DNA of 64,000 nucleotides, from assembly GCF_035994945.1 (NCBI RefSeq), contig NZ_CP108677.1, positions 3,286,001 to 3,350,000 on the forward strand. The letters run 5' to 3'. The stretch's first letter is position 1. Every line of letters starts with the position of its first letter. The DNA comes from Streptomyces sp. NBC_01216 (lineage in GTDB: Bacteria; Actinomycetota; Actinomycetes; Streptomycetales; Streptomycetaceae). The notes under the pieces are model-generated. The model had not been told where the DNA came from and made no database searches. It saw only the letters and a list, made by a program, of their open reading frames with translations. Of the stretch, positions 27,115 to 35,704 are shown piece by piece. The translations under genes were made by a program, and so were the position numbers.

Positions 27115-28520
27115 CCCCTCTCCGTGAACGCCGTGATCGCCGCCTCACCTCCCTCGGAGTAGCCCCGTACATGCCCCCTGCCACGACCGACACGCTCGCC
27201 ATCGCTTCACTCCCGTACACCGATAGTCCGCTCCTGGCCGTAGCCGCCTCGGCCGTCGTCGCCGGCGGCCTGCTTGCCGGCCTGTGGTCCCGACGGTCGG
27301 GCGGCCAACGCCGCACCCACGACCGGAAGCGGCGTCTCTCGGCCGCAGTCCTCACAGCGACCGTGGCAGCGCTGGTGTGCACCGCTTACAGCGCCGACAC
27401 GAGCTGGCGGTTCGCCGCCCACTACCTCGGCATGCGCAACACCGCCGAGCGCACCGCGATGTTCGCCGCCGCCGAACTCGCCCTGTTCTCGATGGCGCTG
27501 ATGGCCCGCCAGAACCTGCACGGGCCGAGGCAAGCGGCCGGCCTGCCCGGAGTCCTGGTCTGGGTGATCACCGCCATGCAGACCATCCCCGCCTACGCCG
27601 AGTCCGGCCCGGTCGGCGGCACCGTGCGCGCCTTCACAGGCCCCGTGATGGCCGCCGTGCTGTGGCACCTAGCCATGGGCATCGAGCTGCGACAGCGGAC
27701 CCCCGACGCCGCCTCCCGCGGGCTCGCCGCCGTCCTCACACGGCAGGCCCGCGAGCGGCTGCTCGCCCGCCTGGGGATCGTCGAGCAGGACCAGGGCGCC
27801 GCCGAGATCATCCGGGACCGGGCCACGCAGCGGGCCGTCGCCCTGGCCGCCCGCCTCGCCGAGATGCCCCCCGAACAGCGCACCAAACGGGCAGGCCGAC
27901 GAACCGTGCGCCGCCTGTCCAAGGCCCTCGCCCGCTCCGGCATCGACGCCGACCCGCGCCGCAACGAGCAGCTGCTACGCCAGCTCGCCACCCGCCGCCA
28001 AGCAGCCGCCCTGGCCACCATCGACCTGCCCGGGCGCTGGACCACGCCCGTCGGGCAGCCCGCAGCACCGCCCGGCCGCTCCCGGGCGAACGCCGACGAG
28101 CGGGCAGAGGGCAACGGGCGGGCAGAAGACCGGCCCCGCCCGCACCCATCAGATCCGGGCGACGAGGAACCCCACCCGGGCGCCCGCCCGCAATCCGCCC
28201 GCCCGAATCGCACCGCCCGCTCCGGCCCGGAACCCGCAGCCCGCCCGCAAGAGGCGGCTCCGCCGCCCACGGGCAGCGGCTCGCGTACCCCACCGGGCAG
28301 GCCCGGTACGCCGAAGTCGAAGCGGCCGGGCCGCAAACCCCGCGCCTCAGACAAGATCCTCCGTGACTACGCCCACCGTCTCCACGACGAGCACGGCCGC
28401 CTGTCCCGCGACTCCCTGGAACAGGTCGTACGCGACGACGGATACAGCGTCGCCAGCGACCACGCTGGCGAGATCGTCCGCGCGGTCAAGGCCGAACTGA
28501 GCGCCTCCCGCGACGGCTGA
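27108..28520 (+). CDS. Membrane protein of mobile-element type, unknown function
   Basis: The 470-residue protein has four apparent N-terminal hydrophobic segments (about residues 40-60, 77-95, 112-130, 145-190), then a soluble basic region (residues 215-310), a long Pro/Arg-rich linker and a C-terminal helical stretch (KILRDYAHRLHDEHGRLSRDSLEQVVRDD) that resembles a small DNA-binding or partner domain. Position between helicase and mobilization genes suggests a role in transfer or maintenance, possibly linking DNA to the membrane. No family was recognised with confidence. An alternative ATG is at 27171. Confidence 0.7.
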   Translation: MYAPLRERRDRRLTSLGVAPYMPPATTDTLAIASLPYTDSPLLAVAASAVVAGGLLAGLWSRRSGGQRRTHDRKRRLSAAVLTATVAALVCTAYSADTSWRFAAHYLGMRNTAERTAMFAAAELALFSMALMARQNLHGPRQAAGLPGVLVWVITAMQTIPAYAESGPVGGTVRAFTGPVMAAVLWHLAMGIELRQRTPDAASRGLAAVLTRQARERLLARLGIVEQDQGAAEIIRDRATQRAVALAARLAEMPPEQRTKRAGRRTVRRLSKALARSGIDADPRRNEQLLRQLATRRQAAALATIDLPGRWTTPVGQPAAPPGRSRANADERAEGNGRAEDRPRPHPSDPGDEEPHPGARPQSARPNRTARSGPEPAARPQEAAPPPTGSGSRTPPGRPGTPKSKRPGRKPRASDKILRDYAHRLHDEHGRLSRDSLEQVVRDDGYSVASDHAGEIVRAVKAELSASRDG

Positions 28521-28568
28521 CGACCACCTGGCTCAGCCCCGCCCCTCCACACCTCCGACAGGAGACTC

Positions 28569-29173
28569 ATGCACCACGCGCGCCACGAACCCATCACGCC
28601 CCAGCAGCAGTCGCCCACCACCCCAGCCCACGGCACAGCAAGTTGGAGGTTCGGACACTCCCCCGCTGGGGGTGCGTCCGAACCCGAGCCCGCCCCGGGG
28701 GTGGCGGGCAGCCTCCCGCGCCAGGGGGCGCGGGAGGCAGGGGCTGCGACCGGGGGCGGATCGCAGCCTGGCAGGCGCCGGGGCAAGCCCGTATCCGCGC
28801 GCCCAAGCAGCGTCCCGCGCACAGCGTCCGCCTCAGCGACGCCGAGCACGCGACCATCGCCGCCGGCGCCGAAGCGGTCGGCATGAGCATCGCCGGCTTC
28901 CTCGCCCATAGCGCCCTCGCAGCCGCCCGCGACCTCAACCGCACCGCAGCCACCATCGCCACCCGTCAGGACACCCTGACCGCCCTCTTCGCGCTCCGAC
29001 GTCAGCTCGGGTACGCGAACAACAACCTCAACCAGGCCGCCCGTGCCCTCAACAGCGGCACCTACCCCGACGGCCTGGAGGACACCATCGCTGCCGTCAA
29101 ACGTGCCGTCGACGACGTACGCCACATCACCGCCCGCCTCACCGACCCGAACGCCGAAGGCACTGCCACTTGA
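28569..29173 (+). CDS. mobC: MobC-like relaxosome protein, 5' end uncertain
   Basis: The clear part, about 28795-29173, reads KQRPAHSVRLSDAEHATIAAGAEAVGMSIAGFLAHSALAAARDLNR to VDDVRHITARLTD, the ribbon-helix-helix plus helical layout of MobC accessory proteins that help a relaxase nick oriT. Its frame has only a TTG at 28643 without a ribosome-binding site. The well-placed ATG at 28569 (after ACAGGAGACTC) is in a different frame that runs into the oriT-like hairpins, so a frame change near 28785 is suspected. The stop overlaps the relaxase TTG (TTGA). Confidence 0.65.
28649..28768. other. Candidate origin of transfer (oriT)
   Basis: Three successive inverted repeats lie just upstream of the conserved mobC sequence: GTTCGGA/TCCGAAC (28649-28683, with an inner C-rich/G-rich stem), GCCTCCCGCGCC/GGCGCGGGAGGC (28711-28738, 4-nt loop) and GGCTGCGA/TCGCAGCC (28742-28768). 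Clustered hairpins beside mobC and relaxase are the usual oriT organisation. The nick site cannot be placed. Confidence 0.55.
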
Positions 29174-30885
29174 TCCCCTCCATCCACAAACAGGGCCGCG
29201 ACACCGCCCGCCTCCTCGCCTACCTCTACGGCCCCGGCCGCCGCGAGGAACACACCGACCCACACCTCGTCGCCTCGTTCGACGGCCTCGCCCCTGACCC
29301 TGGCCGCGACCCGAACGCCACCCTCGCCGACCTCGCCCAGCTCCTGGACGAACCCCTGCACCTCCTCGCCGAAGACACACGCCCCGCCACACACGTGTGG
29401 CATGCCTCCGTCCGCGCCGCCCCCGGTGACCGCACCCTCACCGACGCCGAGTGGGCCGACATCGCCCGCCGCGTCATCGCCGCCACCGGCGTAGACCCCG
29501 GCGACGGTGCAGGGTGCCGCTGGGCAGCCGTCCGCCACGCCGACGACCACATCCACCTCATCGCCACACTCGTCCGCGAAGACGGCCGCCGCCCCGACCA
29601 CCACCGCTCCGCCAAGCGCGCCCAGGCCGAATGCCGCCACATCGAAGCTGAATACGACCTGCATCGTGTGAAGGCCGGCGACGGCACCGCCGCCAAGCGC
29701 CCCACCAGCGCCGAACGCCACAAAGCCGACCGCCGGGGCCAGCAGCGCACCCCGCGGGAGGAGCTCCGCGAGGCGGTCCGCCGCTCGGTGGCCGGCGCGG
29801 CGAGCGAAGAGGAGTTCTTCGACCGCCTCGCCGCAGCCGGCCTGCTCATCCGGCGCCGCATCGCACCGTCGGGCGACACCCTCGGCTACACCGTCGCCCT
29901 CCCCGGCGACCGCAACGCCAAGGGCGAACCCGTCTTCTACCCCGGCTCCAAGCTCGCCCCGGACCTCTCCCTGCCCCGCATCCGTGAACGCTGGACCACT
30001 CCCTCGGACGCCACCACCCAGCAGCCGACCCTGCCGCCAGTGACCGGGCCCGCGTCCGCACGCCGACGCGCCACCAACGCCGCCTGGCAGGCACTGCTCG
30101 TCATCGACCACGGCGACGACGGCATGGCCGCCGCCCAGATCGCCGCCACAGGGGAAGTCCTCGACGCCCTCGCCAAGACCTCCGCCGCCCACACCCGCCA
30201 CGAACTACAAGCCGCCGCCACCGCGTTCGAACGCGCCTCCCGCTCCCACATGCGCGCTGCACGAGGCCACGACCACGCCCTTCGCCAAGCCGCTCGCGAC
30301 CTCGTCCACAGTGGCTCGGCCTTCGGCCGCGGAGAGGACGGCGCCACCACGGCCATGGCGCTCGACATGCTGATCTTCCTCGCCGTCGCCGCCGCGAACT
30401 GGCACGCCAAGAAGCAGCACGCCCAGCAGGCCGAGGCCGCCCACCGGGCCGCCGCACACCTGCGCGCCGCCTACGAGGCCGCCGCCAGCCAGCCCATGGC
30501 CCTGCTCCACCAACGGGGAAGCCGCCTGGCCCCAGCCTGGCAACGCCACCACACCGCCGCCGTACGCCAAGCCCTGCCCGAACTTGCCGACCGCATCCTC
30601 GCCGAACCCGGCTGGCCCGCCCTCGCAGCCACCCTCAACGAAGCGCAGACCGCCGGCCACAATCCCACCACCCTGCTCACCCAGGCAGCCGCCCGACGGG
30701 AACTGGACACGGCGGAACGCACGACCGACGTGCTCGTGTGGCGGCTACGGCGAATGGCTGGCCTCCCCGCTGATCCTCAGAACTCCCGGGGCCAGCGAGC
30801 CAGCGGAAACCGCTCTGTCTCGTCGCCGGAACAGGCAGCGCAAATCGGGACCAGGCCCGTGAATAGCTCCCCGCGGCGACGCTGA
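29170..30885 (+). CDS. Relaxase / mobilization nuclease
   Basis: The 571-residue protein starts MIPSIHKQGRDTARLLAYLYGPGR. The metal-binding histidine motif RHADDHIHLIATLVREDG (about residues 121-138) identifies the relaxase fold that cleaves oriT and pilots the strand. A catalytic Tyr cannot be chosen with certainty; Y18 and Y20 near the N-terminus are candidates. The C-terminal half is Ala/His-rich and helical, with a hydrophobic segment (MLIFLAVAAANWHA, about 400). The TTG start overlaps the mobC stop. With no TraB or T4SS in the element, this supports mobilization in trans. Confidence 0.88.
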   Translation: MIPSIHKQGRDTARLLAYLYGPGRREEHTDPHLVASFDGLAPDPGRDPNATLADLAQLLDEPLHLLAEDTRPATHVWHASVRAAPGDRTLTDAEWADIARRVIAATGVDPGDGAGCRWAAVRHADDHIHLIATLVREDGRRPDHHRSAKRAQAECRHIEAEYDLHRVKAGDGTAAKRPTSAERHKADRRGQQRTPREELREAVRRSVAGAASEEEFFDRLAAAGLLIRRRIAPSGDTLGYTVALPGDRNAKGEPVFYPGSKLAPDLSLPRIRERWTTPSDATTQQPTLPPVTGPASARRRATNAAWQALLVIDHGDDGMAAAQIAATGEVLDALAKTSAAHTRHELQAAATAFERASRSHMRAARGHDHALRQAARDLVHSGSAFGRGEDGATTAMALDMLIFLAVAAANWHAKKQHAQQAEAAHRAAAHLRAAYEAAASQPMALLHQRGSRLAPAWQRHHTAAVRQALPELADRILAEPGWPALAATLNEAQTAGHNPTTLLTQAAARRELDTAERTTDVLVWRLRRMAGLPADPQNSRGQRASGNRSVSSPEQAAQIGTRPVNSSPRRR

Positions 30886-30998
30886 ACCGCAAAACCGAGC
30901 CGACAAAAGTAGCCGACGATCCCCGGTTAGGCTAACCGGGGATTCTCCAGACCATGGGTACATCGGCGCCCACCACCGCCCCGCCAAGGAGAACCCCT

Positions 30999-31358
30999 TT
31001 GCCCGCATCCACCCCTCGCCCCCACGTCATGGCCCTTCTCTTCGACACGGACTTCAATCGACCCTGGGGTGCCCGCACCTTCCGCCACCTCGACGGACGC
31101 CCCTTCACCGACGAGGAACAGGGCCTCGCCGACGACGCCACCCTCGAAGAACTCCAGGCCGCCGGGGTCCACGACCCCGAGGCCGGAGCCGAGGCCAAGG
31201 CCGCTGCGCACCAAATGGCCGAGCTCCTGTTCAAGTACGTCCTCCCGCACCGTGAAGCCCTCATCCCCTTCATGACCCACGAGGACATGCTCGAGTACGG
31301 CCGGTTGGAGACCATCGTCGCTGCGGGCGCCCACCGCCTCCGCCCTCACAAGGACTGA
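30999..31358 (+). CDS. Conserved-looking hypothetical protein
   Basis: A small soluble protein of 119 residues with no recognised domain. It contains HVMALLFDTDFNRPWGARTFRHLDGRPFTDEEQ and ends HRLRPHKD. The TTG at 30999 is chosen because AAGGAG lies seven bases upstream; an in-frame ATG at 30954 has no ribosome-binding site. It follows the relaxase by about 110 bp and ends before a strong hairpin. Confidence 0.65.
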   Translation: MPASTPRPHVMALLFDTDFNRPWGARTFRHLDGRPFTDEEQGLADDATLEELQAAGVHDPEAGAEAKAAAHQMAELLFKYVLPHREALIPFMTHEDMLEYGRLETIVAAGAHRLRPHKD

Positions 31359-31388
31359 GCACACAGGCACGGCACCAGCTCAAGAACC

Positions 31389-31426
31389 GGCGGCCGGTGG
31401 TCGGCAGTGCTCCCCACCACCGGCCG
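31389..31426 (+). terminator. Terminator after the 30999-31358 gene
   Basis: GCGGCCGGTGGT and ACCACCGGCCGC form a perfect 12-bp stem with a 14-nt loop, about 30 bp past the stop codon. Confidence 0.75.
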
Positions 31427-31659
31427 CACCCCGTCGTCCGGCCGGACGGCCCCGCTCAAGTCAGACCGCGAGACCACGTGTCCCAGCCGCCGTCATCGCC
31501 GACCACCGTGAGCTGGTCGCCGAGCTGTTCGTAAGCTCCGGCCTAGGGACAGGCCAGGTGTAGCGGCAGCCGGCCTCAGGGGACAAAGGTCGTGAGACAG
31601 CACTGCCGTCCCCACAGAAACCCTGTGCGCGCAGCGAGCAAATTACTGATAGTTGCTGC

Positions 31660-32364
31660 ATGGATGCGATTGACGCTGCGTGTGCCGTTGTAGAGGAACA
31701 CCACCCTGACGCTCGGGCTGCGTTCCTGGGAGGCAGCGTCGTGACGGGCCGCCGCACGGCGATGTCAGACCTGGACATCGTGGTACTGCTCCACTGAGCT
31801 CCAGCCCCGTACAGGGCAAGCCTGAGGAACAACGACTGGCCGGTGGAGCTGTTCGTGCATACCGAAGCGACCTGGCACGCGTACGTCGAGCGGGAAGTAC
31901 GCAAGCGCCGGTCGCCGCTGCTCTGGATGTGTGCCGACGGGCTGCTGCTCTTCGACACCGATGGAGTCGGGGCGCACCTCGCCGCTGAGGCCCGGAAGCT
32001 GGCCGCCGCGGGACCACCCATGGCGTCGGCCGAAGAAATCGATGACTGCCGCTACGCGATCACCGACCTGCTCGACGACCTCGCGGGGAGCACCGCCCAG
32101 AGCGAGCAGTTGTTCATCGCCACCGAACTGGTACGACGGACCGGCGAATTGGCGCTCACCATCAGCGGATCTTGGGGTGGAGGCGGGAAGTGGCTGGCAC
32201 GCCGCCTTGAGACCGCGGCACCGGGACTCAGCACGCGCCTGCACCTCGGCCTACGCGAGGTGTTGGACGGGCGGATAGAACCCCTCGTGGCCGTCGTGGA
32301 CGAGGTGGTGGCCCAGGTCGGCGGCCGGTTGTGGGTCGGCTACAAGCGCGGTGGAACGCCATGA
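31660..32364 (+). pseudogene. Nucleotidyltransferase-fold protein interrupted by a stop codon
   Basis: From ATG 31660 the frame reads MDAIDAACAVVEEHHPDARA, then GGSVVTGRRTAMSDLDIVVLLH, the GSxxxG...SDxD motif of DNA-polymerase-beta-fold nucleotidyltransferases. A TGA at 31795-31797 interrupts it, yet the same frame continues coherently (PVELFVHTEATWHAYVEREV to GGRLWVGYKRGGTP) for 189 more residues without any frameshift. One C-to-T change of CGA would explain the stop. The family includes antibiotic-modifying and toxin-type transferases; the substrate is unknown. Confidence 0.75.
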
Positions 32365-32534
32365 ATGATCTCGTAAGGCGAGGGAGTCGAGCATCCACCA
32401 GCTCCGCCGAGATCGTGATTACTGCCCTTGCAGGGCCGGACGACGGCTGCGGCGTACTCGTAGAGTGAGGCCCGCCCTGGTCACGGGGCTCATGCCGCGG
32501 GGGACGGCAGGCACTTCCGAGCCAGGGCGGGGGC

Positions 32535-32897
32535 TTAACTTCGGCGGAGGAACCTGCTGTGGCCCCGATGCCTGCCGGTACGCCGTGCGGAGGGTGGTTC
32601 CAGGGCGGGGGTCTCGCTCGGCCGGTCAGGGCGAACCGGTTCATCCTTGCTGAGGATGGACTGCCAGACCCGTTCCTGGAGCACACGGATGCACGCGCCG
32701 CACGCGTACATGGGCGCCTGGGCGCCGGCGACGCTCGCTGGGCCGATCCACAGGACACGGGTCCACTGCTGGCCGCAGTAGAGCCAGCAGAAGCCGTCGA
32801 CCCACTTGTTGGCGTCGTCCGTGGTTGCCGGCGCGGGCAGACCTCCGCGGGCGAACTCGGGAATCACCCTGTGCGGTAACGCGACTTCCGTAAGCAT
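32535..32897 (-). CDS. Small cysteine-containing hypothetical protein
   Basis: A 120-residue protein with paired cysteines and a Trp-rich centre (KWVDGFCWLYCGQQWTRVLW, then MYACGACIRVLQERVWQSIL), which could bind zinc. The C-terminal third is basic and low-complexity. Its ATG at 32897 follows the CYTH gene stop by 19 bases, so it is the last gene of the six-gene leftward operon. No family recognised. Confidence 0.6.
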   Translation of the reverse strand: MLTEVALPHRVIPEFARGGLPAPATTDDANKWVDGFCWLYCGQQWTRVLWIGPASVAGAQAPMYACGACIRVLQERVWQSILSKDEPVRPDRPSETPALEPPSARRTGRHRGHSRFLRRS

Positions 32898-32916
32898 CAC
32901 TTGTCCGCCTTCGGGA

Positions 32917-33504
32917 TCAACGGCTTCGGACCGTCGCGGAGGGGGCCTCCTGCTTCTCGGCATCGGCGAAGAGGAGGGTGGGCTCGGCGAGGATGTCGCG
33001 TCCCGCCTCGCTCTTGTAGATCTCGTCGACGCTGCCGAACCGGGCGTCGGAGTAGTCGAGGTCGAGCAGGGCCGCCGCCTGCCGGACGGATGCCTCGTCG
33101 GGTCCCTCGATCTCCAGGAAGGTGGGGAGGTCGGGCCAGGTGTCGAAGTCGAAGGCGACCTCGCCCAGGCGCCACTCCTCGCGGTAGTTCTCCTGGTAGC
33201 GGACCTCGGTGAGGCCGAGGTGGCGGAGGATGTCGGCCATGGCGTGCAGGTCGGTGACCTCGGTCTCGATCTCGGTCGTGCCGTCGATCGTGGTGGCGTC
33301 GGTGACCTGCTTGAGCGTGAGCGTCGAGCGGGTGCCCTCGTCCCGCAGGCGGAGCCACGCACCGCCGTCGAGGGCGTCGTTCTCGAAGATCTTGCGGGTG
33401 AGGAGGGTCCGCGGGAACGCCTGGACGGCGCCGAGCGTGGTGAGCTTGGCCTGAAGGTCGGCGACGTCGACGGCCAGGAACTTCGCCTCGTACTCGTGCT
33501 TCAT
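32917..33504 (-). CDS. CYTH-domain protein (class IV adenylate cyclase / triphosphatase type)
   Basis: The 195-residue protein has the N-terminal EYEAK signature (ExExK, E4-K8), and along the fold LRLRDEG, STLTLKQVTD, TEIETEVTD, YREEWRLGEVAFDFDTWPDLPTFLEIEG, the charged tunnel residues that bind triphosphates and metal in CYTH enzymes. Members are adenylate cyclases, thiamine triphosphatases or inorganic triphosphatases; which applies cannot be decided from sequence. The gene is 16 bases downstream of the methyltransferase. Confidence 0.88.
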   Translation of the reverse strand: MKHEYEAKFLAVDVADLQAKLTTLGAVQAFPRTLLTRKIFENDALDGGAWLRLRDEGTRSTLTLKQVTDATTIDGTTEIETEVTDLHAMADILRHLGLTEVRYQENYREEWRLGEVAFDFDTWPDLPTFLEIEGPDEASVRQAAALLDLDYSDARFGSVDEIYKSEAGRDILAEPTLLFADAEKQEAPSATVRSR

Positions 33505-33520
33505 GAGTCCTTCTTCCGTA

Positions 33521-34177
33521 TCAGTGGGGGAGGGTGGACGTACGGGCCGCGAGGAACAGGCCCATCCGGTGGGTGTGGTCCTGGAGCTGGCCGATGTGTG
33601 CCCGCTCGGTGAACTCGTTCGTGCGCAGCGTCAGCAGCACGTTCCAGTCGCCGATGAAGTGGTGCCGCAGGCGTTCGGGGGAGGTGTAGTGCTCGACCAG
33701 GTGGTGGCGTTTCTCGACGGGCATCATGAACTCCGCGCCGAACAGCCCGCCCGGACGGACCAGACGCTGCATGCGATCGACGAACTCGGCGAGCGGGCGA
33801 TGGTGGTTGGCACTGTAGTGCCATGAACAGCTCGTCCAGACTGCGTCGCACGGGATGTTCAGGGGCTCGCCCTGTAGGAAGTCCTCCTCTACGACCCGTA
33901 CGCGGTCGTGGAGTTCTTCGAGTTTCAGCCGGTCGATCAGGCCCAGCGCGTGGGCGTGATTGTCACCCGGGAGGTGGACCTCTCCACCGTGCAGGGCGAG
34001 CGCGTCGCGTTCGATGGCGAGGACGCGGTATCCGGCGGCTGCGAGCGGCAGGACGAACTTTCCGTCGCTCGCGCCGACGACCGCGACAGTGGCGTCAGGG
34101 GCAACCCGCTCCTTCAGCGTGGCGAGGAACTGGGGGAAGAAGGTGAGGGTGTGCTCCCACAGGCTCTGTGTCTGCAC
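33521..34177 (-). CDS. Class I SAM-dependent methyltransferase
   Basis: The 218-residue protein has a Rossmann-type motif I (VAVVGASDGKFVLPLAAAGY, about 31-50), an acidic second strand (VLAIERD), VVEEDFLQ and WTSCSWHYSANHHRPLAEFVDRM, a layout of small-molecule methyltransferases. Motif I is VGASDG rather than the common G-x-G-x-G. The GTG start lies 83 bases inside the kinase gene, so the two reading frames overlap unusually far. Substrate unknown; context suggests a nucleotide-derived product. Confidence 0.82.
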   Translation of the reverse strand: MQTQSLWEHTLTFFPQFLATLKERVAPDATVAVVGASDGKFVLPLAAAGYRVLAIERDALALHGGEVHLPGDNHAHALGLIDRLKLEELHDRVRVVEEDFLQGEPLNIPCDAVWTSCSWHYSANHHRPLAEFVDRMQRLVRPGGLFGAEFMMPVEKRHHLVEHYTSPERLRHHFIGDWNVLLTLRTNEFTERAHIGQLQDHTHRMGLFLAARTSTLPH

Positions 34178-34736
34178 GGGAGTGCGCTCCTTGCGTGTCG
34201 GTGGCGACGATCGCCTGGAGGACCTCGTCGGGGCTGAGGTCCGTGGTGTCCACGCGGTGCATCGGGAACGGGGCGTAGGCGTCGGTCACCCGGTCCGTGA
34301 CGGTCTCGACGAGGGCGTCCCAGTGGGAGACCGGCTTGTCCCGCGAGGCGAGGCGGCGCTGGCGCTCGTCCTCGGCGCAGACGAGGTGGTAGGTGACGGG
34401 CTGGGGCAGGGCGGGCGGCAGTGTGATGCCGAGGCCGGCTCCGAGGGCGCGGTGGTTGGCCAGGCAGCGGGCGAAGTAGCTCTCCACGACGACGGGGACG
34501 CCGGCCGTCAGGTGGCGCCGTATCTCGTCGGCCGCGGTGAACAGCGCGGAGAGGTAGAAGCACATCCGCGCCTCGACATTCCTCCGCTTGTCCACCTCAC
34601 GCCTCAAGGGCTGGAAGAAGGGTGGCACGGTGGGGACGAGGACGGCTTCGCGGGCCTCGGCCAGCATCGGCGCGATAGTCGACTTCCCCGTGCCCCGTAA
34701 GCCTTCGAGGCTCTCGAACAGCGGGTTGTCAGGCAC
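34095..34736 (-). CDS. P-loop nucleotide kinase, thymidylate kinase-like
   Basis: The 213-residue protein begins VPDNPLFESLEGLRGTGKSTIAPMLAEA, with an EGLRGTGKST Walker A at the position used by dTMP kinases. VVVESYFARCLANHRALGAG stands where those enzymes have the DRY motif, and a LID-like Arg-rich segment follows (DERQRRLASRDKPVS). The DRY aspartate is replaced by Glu, so the acceptor may not be dTMP. The start overlaps the radical SAM stop by eight bases. Confidence 0.78.
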   Translation of the reverse strand: MPDNPLFESLEGLRGTGKSTIAPMLAEAREAVLVPTVPPFFQPLRREVDKRRNVEARMCFYLSALFTAADEIRRHLTAGVPVVVESYFARCLANHRALGAGLGITLPPALPQPVTYHLVCAEDERQRRLASRDKPVSHWDALVETVTDRVTDAYAPFPMHRVDTTDLSPDEVLQAIVATDTQGAHSRADTEPVGAHPHLLPPVPRHAEGAGCP

Positions 34737-35631
34737 GGGCGTACACCACGTCCGGCACCGCGAGCGTGAGCTCGTCCGTGGCGGAGGGCCGGTGGACGAT
34801 GTGGTTGGCGGACTTCTCGTACCAGAACGCGTGCGAGTCCTTGCCGACGGCCTTGCAGGACATGGTGAGCGCGCCGCGCGGGTCGGCCTCGATCCGTTCG
34901 ATCTCACCCGGGCCGTCGGCCGGCGCGCAGATCTCCGGGGCGCCGTGCTCGGACAGGTCCTCGTCGACGATGACCTCGATGGACAGGTCGGCCGTCTGGA
35001 GTTCCTCGCGGAGCCTGCTGTAGGCCGTCGAGTCGGTGACCAGCAGTTCCGGGTGCTCAGCGGCGTTGCCGACCGCCCGCAGGTGGTGCAGTTTCAGTTG
35101 ACGCACCCCGAAGCGCGTGAGGGTACGTGCCAGGGGCAGCACTTCGTTGATGTTCTGGGAAGTGACCGTCATGGTGACCCCAGTGGGGACACCGAGCCGT
35201 CGGGCGAGGGCGAGGGCTTCGAGCGCGCTCTGGTAGCTGCCGACCTTGCGGATACGGTCGTTGGTCGAGCCGATCCCTTCCAAGGAGACGCGCAGCAGGT
35301 CCAGGTGGGGAGCGATCTCGGTCAGGCGGCGCTCGATCCGGTACCCGTTGGTGCAGATCTCGACCTGCTGGCCGAGTTCCTCCTTGGCGTGGCGGACGAC
35401 CTGGGCGAGGTCCCTGTAGACGAACGGCTCCCCGCCGAGCAGCGTGACGGCCTCGGTGCCGTACTGCTCGCGCATCAGCGTGATGATGTTGATGGCCTGC
35501 TCGGCGGTGAAGGCGTCGGCGTGCTGGAGCCTCTTGCCGTGGAAGCAGTGGTCGCACTCGAAGTTGCAGCGGTACAGCAGCTGGAGGTAGAGCATCCGGA
35601 TCTTCCGGATCCCGGTGACTTCGCCGATCAC
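34729..35631 (-). CDS. Radical SAM protein
   Basis: The 300-residue protein has CNFECDHC (CxxxCxxC for the 4Fe-4S cluster, about residues 21-28), followed by FHGKR, then the SAM-binding TLLGGEPFVYRDL and EICTNGYRI, and LDLLRVSLEGIG. No complete SPASM cysteine cluster follows, only isolated Cys. AAGGAG precedes GTG at 35631. It resembles small radical SAM enzymes of RiPP or cofactor pathways, but no precursor peptide was seen. A viperin-like role was considered and not accepted. Confidence 0.85.
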   Translation of the reverse strand: MIGEVTGIRKIRMLYLQLLYRCNFECDHCFHGKRLQHADAFTAEQAINIITLMREQYGTEAVTLLGGEPFVYRDLAQVVRHAKEELGQQVEICTNGYRIERRLTEIAPHLDLLRVSLEGIGSTNDRIRKVGSYQSALEALALARRLGVPTGVTMTVTSQNINEVLPLARTLTRFGVRQLKLHHLRAVGNAAEHPELLVTDSTAYSRLREELQTADLSIEVIVDEDLSEHGAPEICAPADGPGEIERIEADPRGALTMSCKAVGKDSHAFWYEKSANHIVHRPSATDELTLAVPDVVYARA

Positions 35632-35704
35632 GTGGGCTCCTTGGGCTGGTTGCCTGATGGGAGCCCTGATAGTGGCCGAGCGTCCGGGGACCGCGTCACC
35701 GCGT

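Noticed and set aside
27108..30885. FtsK/TraB-type translocase making this an AICE
   Set aside because: Neither the membrane protein nor the relaxase has a Walker A/B pair of FtsK type. No other candidate is present in the element.
31795..31797. TGA as a selenocysteine codon in the nucleotidyltransferase
   Set aside because: No SECIS-like hairpin was evident just after it, and no member of the family is known to me to use selenocysteine; a nonsense change is simpler.
34729..35631. Radical SAM gene as a prokaryotic viperin
   Set aside because: CNFECDHCFH and the neighbouring kinase are suggestive, but the rest (LLGGEPFVYRDL, LLRVSLEGIG) fits generic radical SAM enzymes, and no viperin-specific C-terminal pattern was seen. 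Worth a structural check only.
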